A DNA stretch of 64,000 nucleotides from Pestalotiopsis fici W106-1 (taxonomy: Eukaryota; Ascomycota; Sordariomycetes; Amphisphaeriales; Sporocadaceae), in contig NW_006917101.1 of NCBI RefSeq assembly GCF_000516985.1, forward strand, positions 248,001-312,000, written 5' to 3'. The first letter of the stretch is position 1; each line of letters begins with the position of its first letter. The notes beneath the pieces were generated by a model that did no database searches, had not been told where the DNA came from, and saw nothing but the letters and a program-made list of their open reading frames with translations. Positions 21,894-34,824 of this stretch are shown one piece after another. Position numbers and translations under genes: made by a program.

Positions 21894-24800
21894 GTTGACC
21901 AGGATGTGGACGGGCAGGACGAGAATCCTGCCTCTTATACTGAAGCTAGAAAAAGTATAGTCGGTGTCGGGCAGGTGGTCGAACAGGAATCGGCAGTCTG
22001 AGAGCCGAGGAAGAAGCCGGTTAGCTAGTTCCGGGGGTGGGTGGTTTCGGGGACGCAAAGCACGAGGTAGGTCGTTTGCAGGTCCAGAGCTCAGACAGGA
22101 CAGGTTCGGTCGTTGTGGACGAATGGGGAGGGAGCGGGCCGGTGCTCTGCTTGCTTGCTTGCTTACTTACCTACAACTTCTTGTCACTGCGATCTGACTG
22201 ACAGGTATAGCAATTGGCAAATTGTATACTAGGCGCAGCTGTCTGGGCCAATTGAAATTCGGGATACGATTCCAATGGAATGTGAATGGATGAAAGTTGT
22301 GGAAGAAGAAAGCACCAGACTTTTTGGAGATTTGGCACTAGTATGTAGGTAAGGTAGGGAATGGTTCAAGGGAGAAGTGGACGACGGTGACACGACGTCG
22401 CTACTTGTTACTATTGGAGTCTTTTTTTCTCCCTCGCTTTCTTTCTCCTCTCTCTCTTGTTCTCCTCTTTCGTTTCGGGGATATATAAGGAGCCGTGTCA
22501 CAGGATGTATGTGTGTCAAGTGTGCGTGTGCGCGTGAGGGGTTTTATTAGGAAGTTCCAACCAGTCGAGTGGCCAGGTTCATTCAATTTCAAGTAACAAC
22601 AACAGTTCTCCAACCACATAAAAACACACGCAACACACAGAGTCGGAGCATTCGGTTAAGCTGCTTGCGACTCGGTGATACGTCCGCTTGCGCTGCCTCC
22701 AATGGCAAAATCTTGAGCTCGAAAGAAAAAAGAGAGTAAAAGAGGGGCCGGCTCAGGGTCCGAGACTCTTGCTTCTGCCGATTTGCGGAGAGTTTTCATC
22801 AGTGCAAAGAGCAGAGAGCGCAAAAGGGAGCACATGCCAAATTCCGCCTTTCCCTCTCTCTCTCTTTCCATACTAATTCTGAGTGGCCCCAAGGGTCCCT
22901 GACGCAAACAGGACCGATGGGGGAAAATCCACGAACCGGCTCGACCTTTGCATGGCGTTTCTGGTCTGTGCTGCGCCGAGATGACGATTGCGGGGATGAA
23001 AATCTAGCCTAAATCGGTGACTTGGCGCATAGCTCGGTGGAAGTCTAAATGCGTGCTTTTGAATGCTGCTTTGTAAATCAGGTGATGAGCTCACGTCAAT
23101 GATTGAAACCACTCGAGTCGCGGAGACATCATGTGAGATATTATAGAGTTGTCAGAATTGAGCGAGGACAAACTATAACCATTCCAAATGATCATCTTGA
23201 CCTCATTGGTCAGGTTCTGCATGTCTTGGAAACAGGCAAACAAGGTTGGCAAAAAAACGTGTTGCAGCATCACTAAAAATGATTAGCGGCACAGCGACCT
23301 CTTGAATATGTAAGCTCCAGTTTATGCGACAGCTCTGGGCTTTACCTTGCGACTGTACTCTGTACACCACCTGGACCCGGCCCTTTTCTTCCCACGCACA
23401 CCCATTCCAAGAACCGCTATTATGTAAATGGACATGGTATTTATACTCAAACGTTATCGCATTGCCAATGCTATCAATAGATGAGATACTTATCGTGGCC
23501 AAATCTCTCCAAGTGGGAATTTCCTCATCATTGCACTCCACTATAAAAAATAGCATTGTCCAGCACAAAGTCGCTCAACCCACGTCATATCCATTGTCGG
23601 CTCCTATGCCGGTGAGGTCGAGCGGAAAACACTGCCGCCGAACATCGGATTCCGCACCCATTTCCCGGTCATAGATCTGCAACACAACGAGAGTGTCTTG
23701 TTGTCTTGACTCAACAAAAACGCAAGAAAAAGAACGCTCGTCAGTCTGAGTTATAAAAAATAAAAAAATAAAAAAAAGTCAGTACACATAACCAAATATA
23801 CGCTGCCACACACAACATGTATTTGGCCATTACTCTGTATTGTGCGCCATCGTGTACGGCCTGCGATTGATTATACCAAAGTTGCCGCATGTCTTTCGGC
23901 TTGGCAGGGAAAGTGGGACAGCTTGACTTGGCACCAGATGCTTTATATAGCTGAAGAGATTAAAGGCAGCGACGAAGGTCCATTGCAGCACTTTCCCAGC
24001 GTTTGACCTTGCGCATATATCAGAGAAACAAGACCATGAGGAGATGAAAATAAACATGGTCATAAACCACCGCCTTCGTATAGGAGCGGCAAATGACATG
24101 CCTTGGAAACCTAAGAGATGGATAAAATGACAGTGACGTTTCTAGTCATCATTACTTGTGTGCACTGACAGTATTGTTCAAGAACAGTCGTGCAGTCAAT
24201 CCATGGACTATGCCCTCTGATGAATCAGTGAAGACATGCCACCCAAAGTCAATACATGTAACATCATGACCACTGCAGCCATCATTTCAGCCGTCAATAT
24301 TTGTTGCCATCTGTCCAGATTTCGACAAAGATTGCATTTCGGGCATGGGCCATTGCAACCCGGGTAAGCATTACCTCGATAAACTCCATCATCGATTCAT
24401 CGATTCGGGGATCTCTTTTTTGTTCTTGGCAAAAGGTAATTGCGGCACGGCACGGTACTTGGCGGGCACTTGAAAAAGGTGGTGTGTGTAGTACCTATTT
24501 AATCATGCTGTGGCACATGGAAAGATGGTTTGTGGTGGTCATTCTCTTGAGATCAAGCAAAGTCAGCGTCATTGTGATGGTTCAAGTCTCATTATTCGAC
24601 ATATTTCCCAGTCCAACCTACCCTTCTTCGGAATATTAGTCATCGTTGACATACGCACTGATTCAGAATGCACCCCTCGGGATATATATCTCACGAAGTA
24701 AGCAAGGATGGGAACAAAGCCGGCCAAATTATGCACGTAGCAGCATATAATCTTGTCGCAATTGGACTGGACAGCCATGGAATAGGTGTCGTGATGCTAC

Positions 24801-26677
24801 CTATCAGGTCATTTTCTACCCAATAGCTTCGGCATTAGTAAAAAACCGTCTCAGTCCGTTCTTGATACGTGGTGCACGAGGTGAGGCGTAAATACGCATC
24901 ACTTGTTCCGAGTTTAACCATACTTTATCCTCTTCCTCTATCCAATCAAGACCCTGGCATGGTCTTTTTCGTCCCATGTCGTCGAGAGCACGTCGTTGGG
25001 CTGAACATGCGGGGGCCCGGATTTGGCTAGGGAATATATGCACTCCGCCAATTTTTGACCCAGGGATCTTACCCAATGTACCTATGCGGCTCTCTCCATC
25101 TTACCCACCCAGAAGACAATATAACGGATCACCTGGACCTGCTCTCGGAAATCGAACCATGCAATCAGGACACACGTCCAGGGCTACATACGGGCCCAGC
25201 GTCACGGAGACCGAGGGTTCCCCCAGGGCGAGATTTTGTTACCTGGCCCGAACAAAGTACATGTCTTTCCCCCTTTTCCCTTTGCATTTTCCGCAGTTCG
25301 CCGCTTCGCTTAAGCAATGGTCACCACCGCAACACGAGAATAGCTCGTCTAATGTACATTTACACAAAGTGCAGCGTCACATTCTGCACGACCCGGCAGA
25401 TGCAGACTGCCAAGCTGCAAGAAATAATTACCCCTAAGTTGGGCTTCATGATAGTTGCTTTTTTTTTTATTCTTTCAACTCATTTCTCTGTGTATCAAAC
25501 ATGTCACTCCTCTGCGTCCTCCACCGGCAGCCCCATGGCCCGTTGCGGAGAAGGATGATGACCAAGGGGTACTCAACCACCAACTCCAAAACAGTGAACT
25601 TTTTCTATAGGCTCAATCATGGCACTAACCTTGGTCAGATCCTAGCGTGTGAAACAGAGCCAATTAGAACCAATATCGAATAAAAAAAGGCGGTTGTGCA
25701 TGCAATCATAATTCTCCGGATCGCTTTCCCTCACCCACCGGAGGCAATGGTGGGCTCAGGCTGGGCAAAGCTGGGGTTTAACGGCACAATGAGGGTTTAG
25801 TCAACGCTTATTACTTGCCGGAGCCGATGCCGTTGTTACACGGGTTAACTTGGCGATGTTGAAATGTATGTGAATAGACCAAAGATCCTTGCACACCAAG
25901 ACATCATACAGCATCGCCCTAGTGTGAGCCATGTTCGAAGCCGGACCACTCGTGGTGAGGGCGTGACTTGTAGATCGTGTAAGCCAAGAAGCTTGTTATG
26001 TGCTTATTTCGGTCCGATGTCATGCAGTATTCGATAGTCAAGAAGAGACTTGTGCTTTGTGGCTGAATGTCTTGCATGTCGACTCCTTCTCGTAGTTTCC
26101 CAATATATTCAAAGATATTGTAGATGCAGTTATCTGTAATGGGAAAGGTGTTTTAAGGCGAGATGTCATCAATTCACTATATAGCACTTTCATGGGTACA
26201 GATGCGAAATTAAGAAAGCCAAAAACGAGCTGAGCGTTGCATTTCAACGGTCTCAACGGTCGGACTTCTTCACCACGAGTTGTAATATGAAGGGACTGAT
26301 CTCCCTCTTGCCTGACCGTTTGCCTCTTTCCCCGGCAGACACATGCATGATTATTGAAGTGAAAGTGGATCTTGCAGCCAACAACTTTTTTACTTTTTCC
26401 CCCTGTACCCCCGGAAAATCCGTACATCATGAGGATAACATCAACGAATGGCACGAACAACATGGGTTCGCTTACAGAATACTCCAAAATGCTTCTTTCT
26501 CCAAATGTTGCTGTCGTCGATGGTGTGACTCTCTTCCCTACGAGGAAATAACCTCGGGACCAGACGTCTTATAAATGCCTCGCCGCATTCTGTGAGAGTC
26601 TGATTCGAGTTGATCATCGTTCCTCACAGCATTTTCAGAAAGTCTTTCGATCCTATTGCGATATAGCCTGTGTAAAC
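21894..26677. other. Large intergenic region between divergent IDP1 and GH3 genes
   Basis: 4.8 kb without a supported gene. The left part is the CT/GA-rich IDP1 promoter with a short TTGC run (about 22149-22165) and a TATATAA at 22483-22489. AT-rich homopolymer patches occur near 23755-23780. The right end is the GH3 promoter. Short open frames on both strands (for example 24976-25437) show no recognisable domain. Confidence 0.5.
26570..26576 (+). promoter_or_regulatory. TATA box of the GH3 beta-glucosidase gene
   Basis: A TATAAAT element 102 nt upstream of the start codon; no ATG intervenes other than one at 26575 overlapping the element itself. The assignment is inferred from position and consensus. 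Confidence 0.55.
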
Positions 26678-29597
26678 ATGAGAGCTCCTATAATCCTCCT
26701 TCTGGCTGTACAGGCCTCGGGACAAGCGCTCATATCGAGTGACACGGCCTTTTATGGCGAGTCCCCGGCCGTGTACCCGTCTCGTTAGTATCAGCTTCAC
26801 AAAATTTTACCTTGGAATCAACACTGACAAAATTGTACAGCCAATGCCACTGGCGTCGGAGACTGGGAAGATGCGTATGCCAAGGCAGTTGACTTTGTTG
26901 CGCAGTTGACCTTGGCAGAAAAGGTAGGCAGCGAGTCACACTGATATCACCCTCCTTGTGCCCGGCTGACGCAATTTGGCTCTTCAGGTCGCACTCACCG
27001 GCGGAGTGAGCTCAGGCAATGGCTGTGCCGGTCGTATCCCGGCCATTAACGGCACCGATTTCCCCGGCCTCTGTCTCAGCGATGGACCGGCCGGTATCAG
27101 AGGCACTAACTTGGTCTCTTCCTGGCCGGCCGGGAATGCCGTGGGCGCTAGGTAGGCCATGACTCACGGCTGGATGGTGAATCTTTGATCTGACATTTGT
27201 AATAGTTGGAATCGTAACCTGACCAAACTTCGAGGTGTGGGCATGGCCAAGGAGTTCAAGGCAAAGGGTGCCCAGGTCGCCCTGGGTCCTGTCGTTGGAC
27301 CCCTTGGCCGGATCGCCAACGGCGGCAGAAACTGGGAAGGTTGGTCTCTCATAATGGTTTTCAAGACAAGATATCATTCGTGGCTGATTCTTTACAGGCT
27401 TTAGTAATGATCCCTATCTCGCCGGTGCTCTTGGAGCCGATAGTGTTGAAGGTATCCAGTCCGTTGGCGTCACGGCCAGCACCAAGGTGTGTTGCTCATC
27501 TTCGCTCGTTCAAGGCGTGGCATGCACTAAAAAGAAACTTCTAGCACTTTATCGCAAATGAACAAGAGCACTACCGAAATCCGTCAGGAAACGTGGCCGC
27601 CGTTTCTGCCAACATTGACGACAAGACCATGCATGAACTATATCTCTGGTATGCACTTTGAGTCGTGGTGGTATACAATTCTCCCAAGATACGAGCTAAT
27701 TGTATTATAGGCCATTCCAAGATGCTGTCAAGGCTGGTACTGGATCTATCATGTGTTCATACAATCGACTCAACAACTCTTATGGTTGCGCGAATAGTCT
27801 GACGCAAAATGGTCTCCTCAAGACCGAGTTGGGTTTTCAGGTATGTAACAAATCTTTTGGTGGTTTGCTCAATGTTGATCTCTCATTCAGGGCTTTGTGG
27901 TCTCCGATTGGGGAGCTCAACACTCTGGTGTGGCCTCGGCACTTGCTGGTCTTGACATGGCCATGCCATCAGGCTCATCATTTTGGGGAAACAACCTGAT
28001 TGCGGCCGTCAACAATGGCTCCGTGCCCGAGTCCAGGATTGACGATATGGCAATAAGGTAAAAAGAAAGCCTCTGTTTTCAATTCTGTTTCACCCTTTGA
28101 CCTTGCTAATGTGTCACAGAATCCTTTCAACGTGGTACAAGTTCAGCCAAGACACTGATTTCCCAGCACCGGGAATAGGAATGCCGTCCAGAGTGAGCGG
28201 TCCTTACCAGAGAATCATTGGCACGAGCCCCGACAGCAAGGAAGTCTTGTTGCAGGGTGCCATCGAGGGACACGTCCTAGTCAAGAACACCAACGGCGCC
28301 CTCCCCTTGAAGTCACCGCAGCTCATCTCGCTGTATGGGTACTCGGCCCGGACCTTTGACCGCTACGCCTGGGGCACTCCCGGCTGGAACAATGGCGAGG
28401 AGGCGCGTTCCACGGCTGACACCAGCACCACGCAGATCGCCTCCAACGGTACGTTGTTTACAGGAGGCGGTTCGGGCGGAAACATGCCGGCATACCTGAG
28501 CTCTCCGTATGAGGCCTTGAGCCAGCGGGCCTACGATGACGGAACCCATTTGTGGTGGGACTTTCAGTACAATAGCCAAAACTCTCAGGTTGACCAAGGA
28601 TCGGATGCTTGTATCGTCATTGGCAATGCTTATGCCGCTGAGGGTGCCGACAGACCAGGGTAAGACAACTAGTGTTTTCTCTCAAGTTTACTTTTCTCGC
28701 CAAGCCAGGAGAAGCTGTATTGCTAACATATAGGCAACAGACTTCATGACGATTTCACAGACAATCTGATCCTCAACATTGCTAACCAGTGCAACAACAC
28801 CATTGTCGTTTTCCACAATGCCGGAGTTCGTCTGGTTGATCAATTCATTGACCACCCCAACGTGACTGGTAAGTTTATGAACAATCGCGCCCTACGTAGG
28901 TGTTCGTGACTCATTCCAATCGACTGTAGCCCTGATATTCGCCCACCTACCCGGCCAAGACGCCGGCCGCGCCCTCGTCTCCCTACTGTACGGCGACACC
29001 TCTCCCTCGGGCAAGCTGCCCTACTCGGTCCCGCACAACGAGAGCGACTATGGAGCTCTCAAGAACGAGTCCCTACCCGTCGGCATCTACGCCAACTTCC
29101 CCCAGTCCGACTTTTCCGAGGGCGTCTACATTGACTACCGCGCCTTTGACCAGCAGGACATTACGCCGCGCTACGAGTTTGGCTTTGGCCTGAGCTACAC
29201 CACCTTTGGCTTTTCGGGCCTGGCCGCGTCCGTCGCCGCGGGAGCCAACACGGACGCGTACCCTATCCAGCCTATTGTCGAGGGCGGCCGGCAGGACCTG
29301 TGGGACGTTGTGGCCCAGGTGTCGGCCGACGTGGCCAACACGGGCTCCGTGCAGGGCGCCGAGGTGGTGCAGCTATACGTCGGTATCCCCAATGGTCCCA
29401 TTCGCCAGCTCCGGGGCTTTGAAAAGGTCCTGCTCAGCCCGGGAGAGTCTGGGCATGTTACCTTTGACTTGACGCGTCGGGATCTGAGTACGTGGGATAC
29501 CGAGAAGCAAGAGTGGTTGCTCCAGGAGGGAGAGTATCAGGTTTATATTGGCTCCAGTAGTAGAGATCTCCCACTCTCGTCTACTTTGACCATTTAA
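26678..29597 (+). CDS. Secreted beta-glucosidase, glycoside hydrolase family 3
   Basis: Eleven exons (26678-26783, 26841-26923, 26988-27151, 27206-27339, 27398-27486, 27545-27648, 27711-27840, 27891-28057, 28120-28659, 28741-28868, 28930-29597) give 770 aa with all phases consistent. [15 protein letters not shown] is a signal peptide. The GH3 N domain shows DGPAGIR, the KH pair at 192-193 (STKHFIANEQ) and the nucleophile D276 in GFVVSDWGA. The GH3 C domain contains [21 protein letters not shown] and GKLPYSVP, and a fibronectin-III-like domain with EVVQLYVG closes the protein. It hydrolyses terminal beta-D-glucosyl residues of cello-oligosaccharides or plant glucosides outside the cell. Ten short introns are many for one gene here. 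It is convergent with the patatin gene. Confidence 0.95.
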
Positions 29598-29937
29598 AAA
29601 CGAATGAGACTCATTGTATGTAAGTCGTGCGGGAAAAATTCAGTTCTAATCATTCTCTGGACTCCAGCAAAATGGAGGCCATTAAAATTGTTTTTGAGCG
29701 ATGGAGGGAGTAATTGAAATACATCCTATGCAAAGACTTCTTGAAAGCTGGTACCGTGTAACGTGACTTCTGTACCAATAGCCGAAGAAAATGACCTGGC
29801 TGCCAGATTATCCGCTTCCTATTCACATATCACGAGTAGGCCTCGGCGAAAAACATCAAATGTAAAGCATCCAGACCAGTCGAAAAAACAAATTGAGAGG
29901 AGAATATTGATAGATATCCTGCGTCATTCGTAAAGAA
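29598..29937. other. Intergenic region between convergent genes
   Basis: Short 3' flanks of the GH3 and patatin genes. Nothing else is seen. Confidence 0.65.
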
Positions 29938-32228
29938 TTAGTCTGGCCCCAGAAGTTTCAGCCGTTTCCGCCACTCTTCTGCTCTTGTTAACAATGGCTT
30001 GTAGTCTCTGGCCTGTTCTGTGCCAGACTCCCGGTTTATCCTTTCTTGCAATAGATCAATTTGTTCGACTACTTGCCCATACAAGGTCGCCACCTGTGCC
30101 GGGTCCATCATGTCTGGCTGCTCTGCTTCTATTTCAGCTTTCTTGATCGCAATTGCTAGCAGACTCATCCGAGCCGCCGGCTGAGATGCCTCGTGCTTTA
30201 GATCCAAAGCCTGTAGAGCGTGTTGTTTTGCAGATTCGAGGTAGGCCAGGGCCTTTTTCTTTTCTTTGGTCTTGCCATCTGGCGCTAGCATACGACATTC
30301 TGCAATGCCCAAGTGAATATGACAGGTGAGTTTAAGCCGCTCGGGTATCGGTGAGTTGTACACGAGGGTGAGCGATTCCCGGAATTTGTGGTATGCTTGG
30401 GTGAGTGAGCCTCGTTCGAGCAAGGCTTCGGCCTCCTTGATTTCATCAACTGCAATACAACCGGCGTCAATAAACACGTATGCCTTCGGTCAAAGTTAAG
30501 AGGGACTTGACGCACCTATATGTTTTGCCGCATCCTCATTATCGAATGTGGTGAGCAAATGAGATCGGTCTCCAAAAGCAGAAAAGCTGAGCATCGTGGT
30601 CGCGGGCCGTCGAATCGTTGGCCTCGACCCAGACCCAGAGAGATTGTTGACATGGCGTGGAGTGATTGCATGACCTGGTCCAGCTGATGTCGAGAGAGCG
30701 ATGGGTAACGATGTGGAGGACTTTAGGGCATCCAATCGAGTGCGCTCTGCATATGGATTTGTTTGTGATGGCGAAAGCATTGGTGGCGCTGAGACATGAC
30801 GACAGTTGTTTGGATTCGGTCGTGATGCTACAGGAGGTCTGTCCGTACTGGGCTGTGAATTGTGTATACCTAGTTCTGGAGGCATGTTTGTGTCGATTTG
30901 TAAGCCGAGCAATCTTCTTGCGCACTTCTCAATCTCATGGCGTTTCTCGATCGCAAACAGTTCAATGTACTCGGTTATAGCATCGAAGCTTTCCCATCCG
31001 TCCAGCTCGACCTCACCCAGATTTCGCTCTGGACTAAATCTGAAATACCTTTGATCGTCAATAAGACCGCGGCCTTCTCTTGTAGATAAGAATTCAACAT
31101 GAGCGGCGTGGCAATCTAACGAATGCTTTGCGAGGACCTTGGCGACTTTCAAGACATGATTACTACTCTTTAGTGGAGTGGCTCCCTTGACGCCAGTACC
31201 GAGACTCACAATACATTCGAAGTTGCGACCATGATCGAATCCGTTGCATTCATTCACCACTTGCCTGATTGGGTTGTTTCCCGTCAAGGCACCGTCGTAG
31301 AGGGTCATGGACGGGCCGGGACGCTTAATGGTCATGGGCTTGAACAACGAGGGTGCTGCGCTGGTAGCCCGTGCAGCTTCCCAGACCTTTATAGGGGCGT
31401 AGGGGAAGTGATGGTCATCATCTGAAGCGTATGACCGTATCAAACGTGGGCTTGTTGTGTAGTTGGTGGTGGAGCATACGAAACTGTGAATAGTTGTTAA
31501 CCATGTAACTTGTGAATGAGCAGCATCCGCAATTCAAATAAAAGTCACCGAGCGAGACGATAGACTTACACACGGCATTTGGGATTGGGTGATCTTTCTA
31601 TCAATTCCAGGTCTTCGTTGGGTTGATTGCGCGTGACAACTTTCTTTATCTGTGTCTCAAAAGCCTTTGCATCATAAACGGCACCGCCGATGAATATTTT
31701 CAAGGGCTTCCATTTTTTACGGTCTGTTGGAAAAGCGGCGGCGGATATTTCCTGAAAGGCTTCAATGGCCACAGATATCTTCATTTTCAGGCGACCAAGC
31801 ATGAGCGCAATGAGGCTTGAATAGTTTACTAAGTCAGTTCGATTTGACGTGATGTCTTTTGCCAGATTGATCCAAGGCTTGACGCGTTCAGAAGGAAATC
31901 CACATACCCCCCAGTTGACGTCCCTCCGATGAGGTCGAAGTAATCGCAAGGCAGGAGTTCATTTTCAGGATCCACATTGCCTTTTATCCTGGCCATGGCA
32001 GTAAAGATCTTTTTCAAAATCAACAGCTCTGCCAATCCTCTCACCCCGCCTCCGTCTGGTCCCATTGATTGTGAGTAGAGAATTTTCGTATTTGCGAGGA
32101 GCGGGAGACGACTTACCGAGTGACAGGACCTTCAACGGTGGCATAGTGGAGTCATGGCTTTGAGAAGGACTATTTGGCGGTATATTGGGACTACTAAATG
32201 CTTGCGACCGGGCCGGGACAGGTTCCAT
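29938..32228 (-). CDS. Patatin-like phospholipase with C-terminal helical extension
   Basis: Exons (minus) 32228-32117, 32055-31908, 31815-31570, 31483-30516 and 30449-29938 give 661 aa. The patatin catalytic set is complete: oxyanion loop DGGGVRG at 38-44 (formed across intron 1), GTSTG with nucleophile S84, and the dyad Asp D232 in YDGALTGNNP. It should hydrolyse acyl ester bonds of phospholipids or neutral lipids. No signal peptide or membrane helix is seen. After the catalytic domain (to about 370) comes a Ser/Pro-rich linker (about 380-490), then a charged helical region of about 165 residues (from VDEIKEAEALLERG) with a tetratricopeptide-like look (LTQAYHKFRESLTLVY), which may be a protein-interaction module. 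Similar N-terminal patatin domains occur in fungal NLR-like proteins, but no NACHT or NB-ARC domain is present here. Confidence 0.92.
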
Positions 32229-33217
32229 TCTGAAAGAGGCTGCACATCAAGATAATACTACAAGATAAGTGCTTTGGATATGTATGCGCTTATAACAATG
32301 TTAAAGCAGAATTTCAAGGCTTCTGAGGATAACGGGTAGATTCTCCTTTGCTAGAGTATGTCGGTTCCGTGTAAATGGTTAGGAGTAGCTGTCATGCGGC
32401 AAGCAGACGGGGACAGATCAGACTTTGGAGGCTGTTTTCGGTGGCCATGCCTTCCACACCCATTCTCGTTCTACCTTCCCCCGACTTTTCCTAGCTAGGG
32501 AAATGTTTATAACATAAGCTGCATTTTATTGAAAATGGGGTCCGAAGTGCAAAATGGTCCAGAGTCTAGAGGGGATTACTGCAGCCCAGTCTCAAGCACA
32601 CAGCCTTACGTTTGGTGTGCCAATGGAGTCAAACTTCTCACTTCTTCTGAGTACCCTCACCCATGCGAAAATCCTAGTCAGAAATGATTAGGTCGTGAAA
32701 CTAGAATAATCCAGGCTATTTCGGACGCTTGAAACATCAAAAGATCAGAATCAAATGGAACGATGGTAATTATACATGTTGTATCACACACACGACCATT
32801 TGTATTCTTCTACATTTGCTCCTTGACTGCAGGGATACTGCAGAAATATGCATACGTGATTTGTCCAGAGGCTGACACGTCGATCCTTGGCTGAGTTTTT
32901 GCACTTTGAAGCATTCTACTACGCCCAGCCCGATTGAGTCCGACATGTGCTCTGCCAAGAAAACATGTTCCGAATAGCCGTAATGCAAGAAGAAGAAGAG
33001 TGGCTAGAAACACTGGATCATAGTTGGACATGTCTTGGGTCGTGCGCCTACTAGCCTTGATCTATATGGTATATGCCACGTGCAGGAATCCGCTCATTGA
33101 AAAGATACACGAAGATGAGTAGATGGATATGTATATGGTTAGGCAATGAAATTACTATCGAGAGTCATATCTCCGCCACCTGCTTCTGAATCTTATGAAA
33201 AATATACTTCATCATCA
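32229..33217. other. Intergenic region upstream of patatin gene
   Basis: Patatin promoter and 3' flank of the surface-protein gene. No gene is seen. Confidence 0.6.
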
Positions 33218-34668
33218 TTATTCGTTTCGGCCAGGATAGATAGTGTGGTCGCGGTGATGGCCAGCCATGGGTCGCACAGAGTCGCGCGCCGAGAATGCTG
33301 GTGTCATGAAGCTCACCACATCAGGATTCATCTCACCAGACGCTGTTGGATGCAACAGCCTTCTCTGTTGTGTCTCAGTATTGAGCGACGCCTGTGACCT
33401 TTGGAGAAAGTCCGCGTAGGACTGGGGTTCGTTTTGGTCCACGGCATGGTATGCCGTCATTGACGATCCGGTTACTCTGGTGCTATGCGGACTCTTGATG
33501 GCTTCAGGCCTTATCTCCTGTGTTGGATCGTAGACCGACACGGTCGTTCGCTGAGCCTTCTGGTTCTTCTTCTTCTTGTAACAGCGGCGGCAGCACCATA
33601 ATATGAAGCAACAGAAAGCAATTCCTCCCAGGCCACCACCCACGATGGCACCTATGTCGTTACCGGAAAGTGTTGAAGGCGACGATGTCGATGTTGGTGT
33701 GGCCATCAAAGTGACCGTCGAAGCTGCTGGTCCCAACAATGACGTTGACGAAGATGTTGGCAAAGATGTAGGTGAGGATACTGGGCTTGAAGCCGAATCT
33801 GATGCCACTGCTGTTGTTTGGGTCCTTCCGCTTGAAGAAGTATCACCTACAAGCAAAGAAATTCCAGTGAACGGGGCCGAGACGGTGGTCAAGATTGCTA
33901 AAAAGCAGCGAGAGGGGTGTATATTAGCGTGCTAAACCGAAAGAATTGGTTGGACTACCACCTCATGAGATACTTACTTGATGTTGAGATGCCAAAAGCA
34001 AAGGGAGACATGGCGTAAATGATCCAGGGCGAGGCCGTTATATCTTCCGAGGACAGCTCCATAGTCAGTGTAGGCGTATAGCCATCGGAAACCGTAGAAA
34101 AACTCCAACAACCCCAGGCCTGGACGTTGAGGGCTGGATATGTTTCAAATGCACATGTATTATAGGGACTTTCAGTGCTATAAAGGCGGCTTTGGTCAGA
34201 CCTTGGCTGCTGATCGTCCTTTTCAAGGTAGGGAACAAAAAAAAAAAAAAGGGCATATGGGGAAGAGTGAACGCACCACTTTCGAAGAGAAGCATTCTCT
34301 ACACATGCAGTATTGGTGCAAGTTGTTGTACACAAGGTTGGGAAACGGATCTCAAAAATGCCCTGTCCACTACAGGGTGCAGCCCACAGAGGACTACCAT
34401 AGTCCCTTCTAAGTGCAGCGCACATGCCAGCACCGCATTCGATAGATCCTGAGTACAAAAATTGAACAGGTCAGCAGTGTACTGAGTCAGGACCGCGGTG
34501 TCTCTTCAGTAACTGAACAGGCCATAATGTTGGAAAAAGGAATCTTGACTTACTATCATGGCCGCCATCGTTGTTGAACCCGCATAAATTGGTAGAAGAG
34601 TCGCGTCGCCATGCCTTTTCTTCACGGAGCCTTGGCGCTGGAGTTATCAGAGGCTGCAAAGCTGCCAT
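33218..34668 (-). CDS. Single-pass Ser/Thr-rich cell-surface protein, 5' end uncertain beside assembly gap
   Basis: Exons (minus) 34668-34554, 34448-34277, 34177-33978 and 33897-33218 give 388 aa from the only in-frame ATG before the gap. Layout: Cys-containing extracellular part (CGFN..., CGAGMCAAL, CTTTCTNTAC, NTCAF, WGCW), a Ser/Thr/Pro-rich stalk (about 190-240), one membrane helix at about 244-265 (IGAIVGGGLGGIAFCCFILW) and a cytosolic tail starting with CCRRCYKKKK. This is the common fungal type-I surface protein layout, sometimes proposed to sense wall stress; the function is unknown. No complete signal peptide precedes the mature-looking RRDSSTNLCG. Hydrophobic FLPAMAALQPLITPAP just upstream suggests that the true start lies in or beyond the 100-N gap. 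Intron 2 contains a run of about 15 T on the coding strand. Confidence 0.75.
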
Positions 34669-34724
34669 TGCTGGAAGAAACTCTTTCTGGGTAGTACGTT
34701 GATGGGAAGAATCAAGGTGATTTG

Positions 34725-34824
34725 NNNNNNNNNNNNNNNNNNNNNNNNNNNNNNNNNNNNNNNNNNNNNNNNNNNNNNNNNNNNNNNNNNNNNNNNNNNN
34801 NNNNNNNNNNNNNNNNNNNNNNNN
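34725..34824. other. Assembly gap (100 N)
   Basis: Exactly 100 N, the conventional placeholder for a gap of unknown size, so distances across it are unreliable. Confidence 0.99.

Noticed and set aside
21447..22001. Plus-strand frame opposite IDP1 exon 1
   Set aside because: Antisense shadow of the IDP coding sequence.
22059..26677. Possible transposon or repeat-induced-mutation remnant in the large gap
   Set aside because: No terminal repeats, no transposase or reverse-transcriptase motifs, and no extreme AT skew by eye.
27154..27161. TGACTCA-like heptamers in introns and intergenic DNA
   Set aside because: The heptamer is expected several times by chance in 64 kb; only the HIS7 copy has supporting position.
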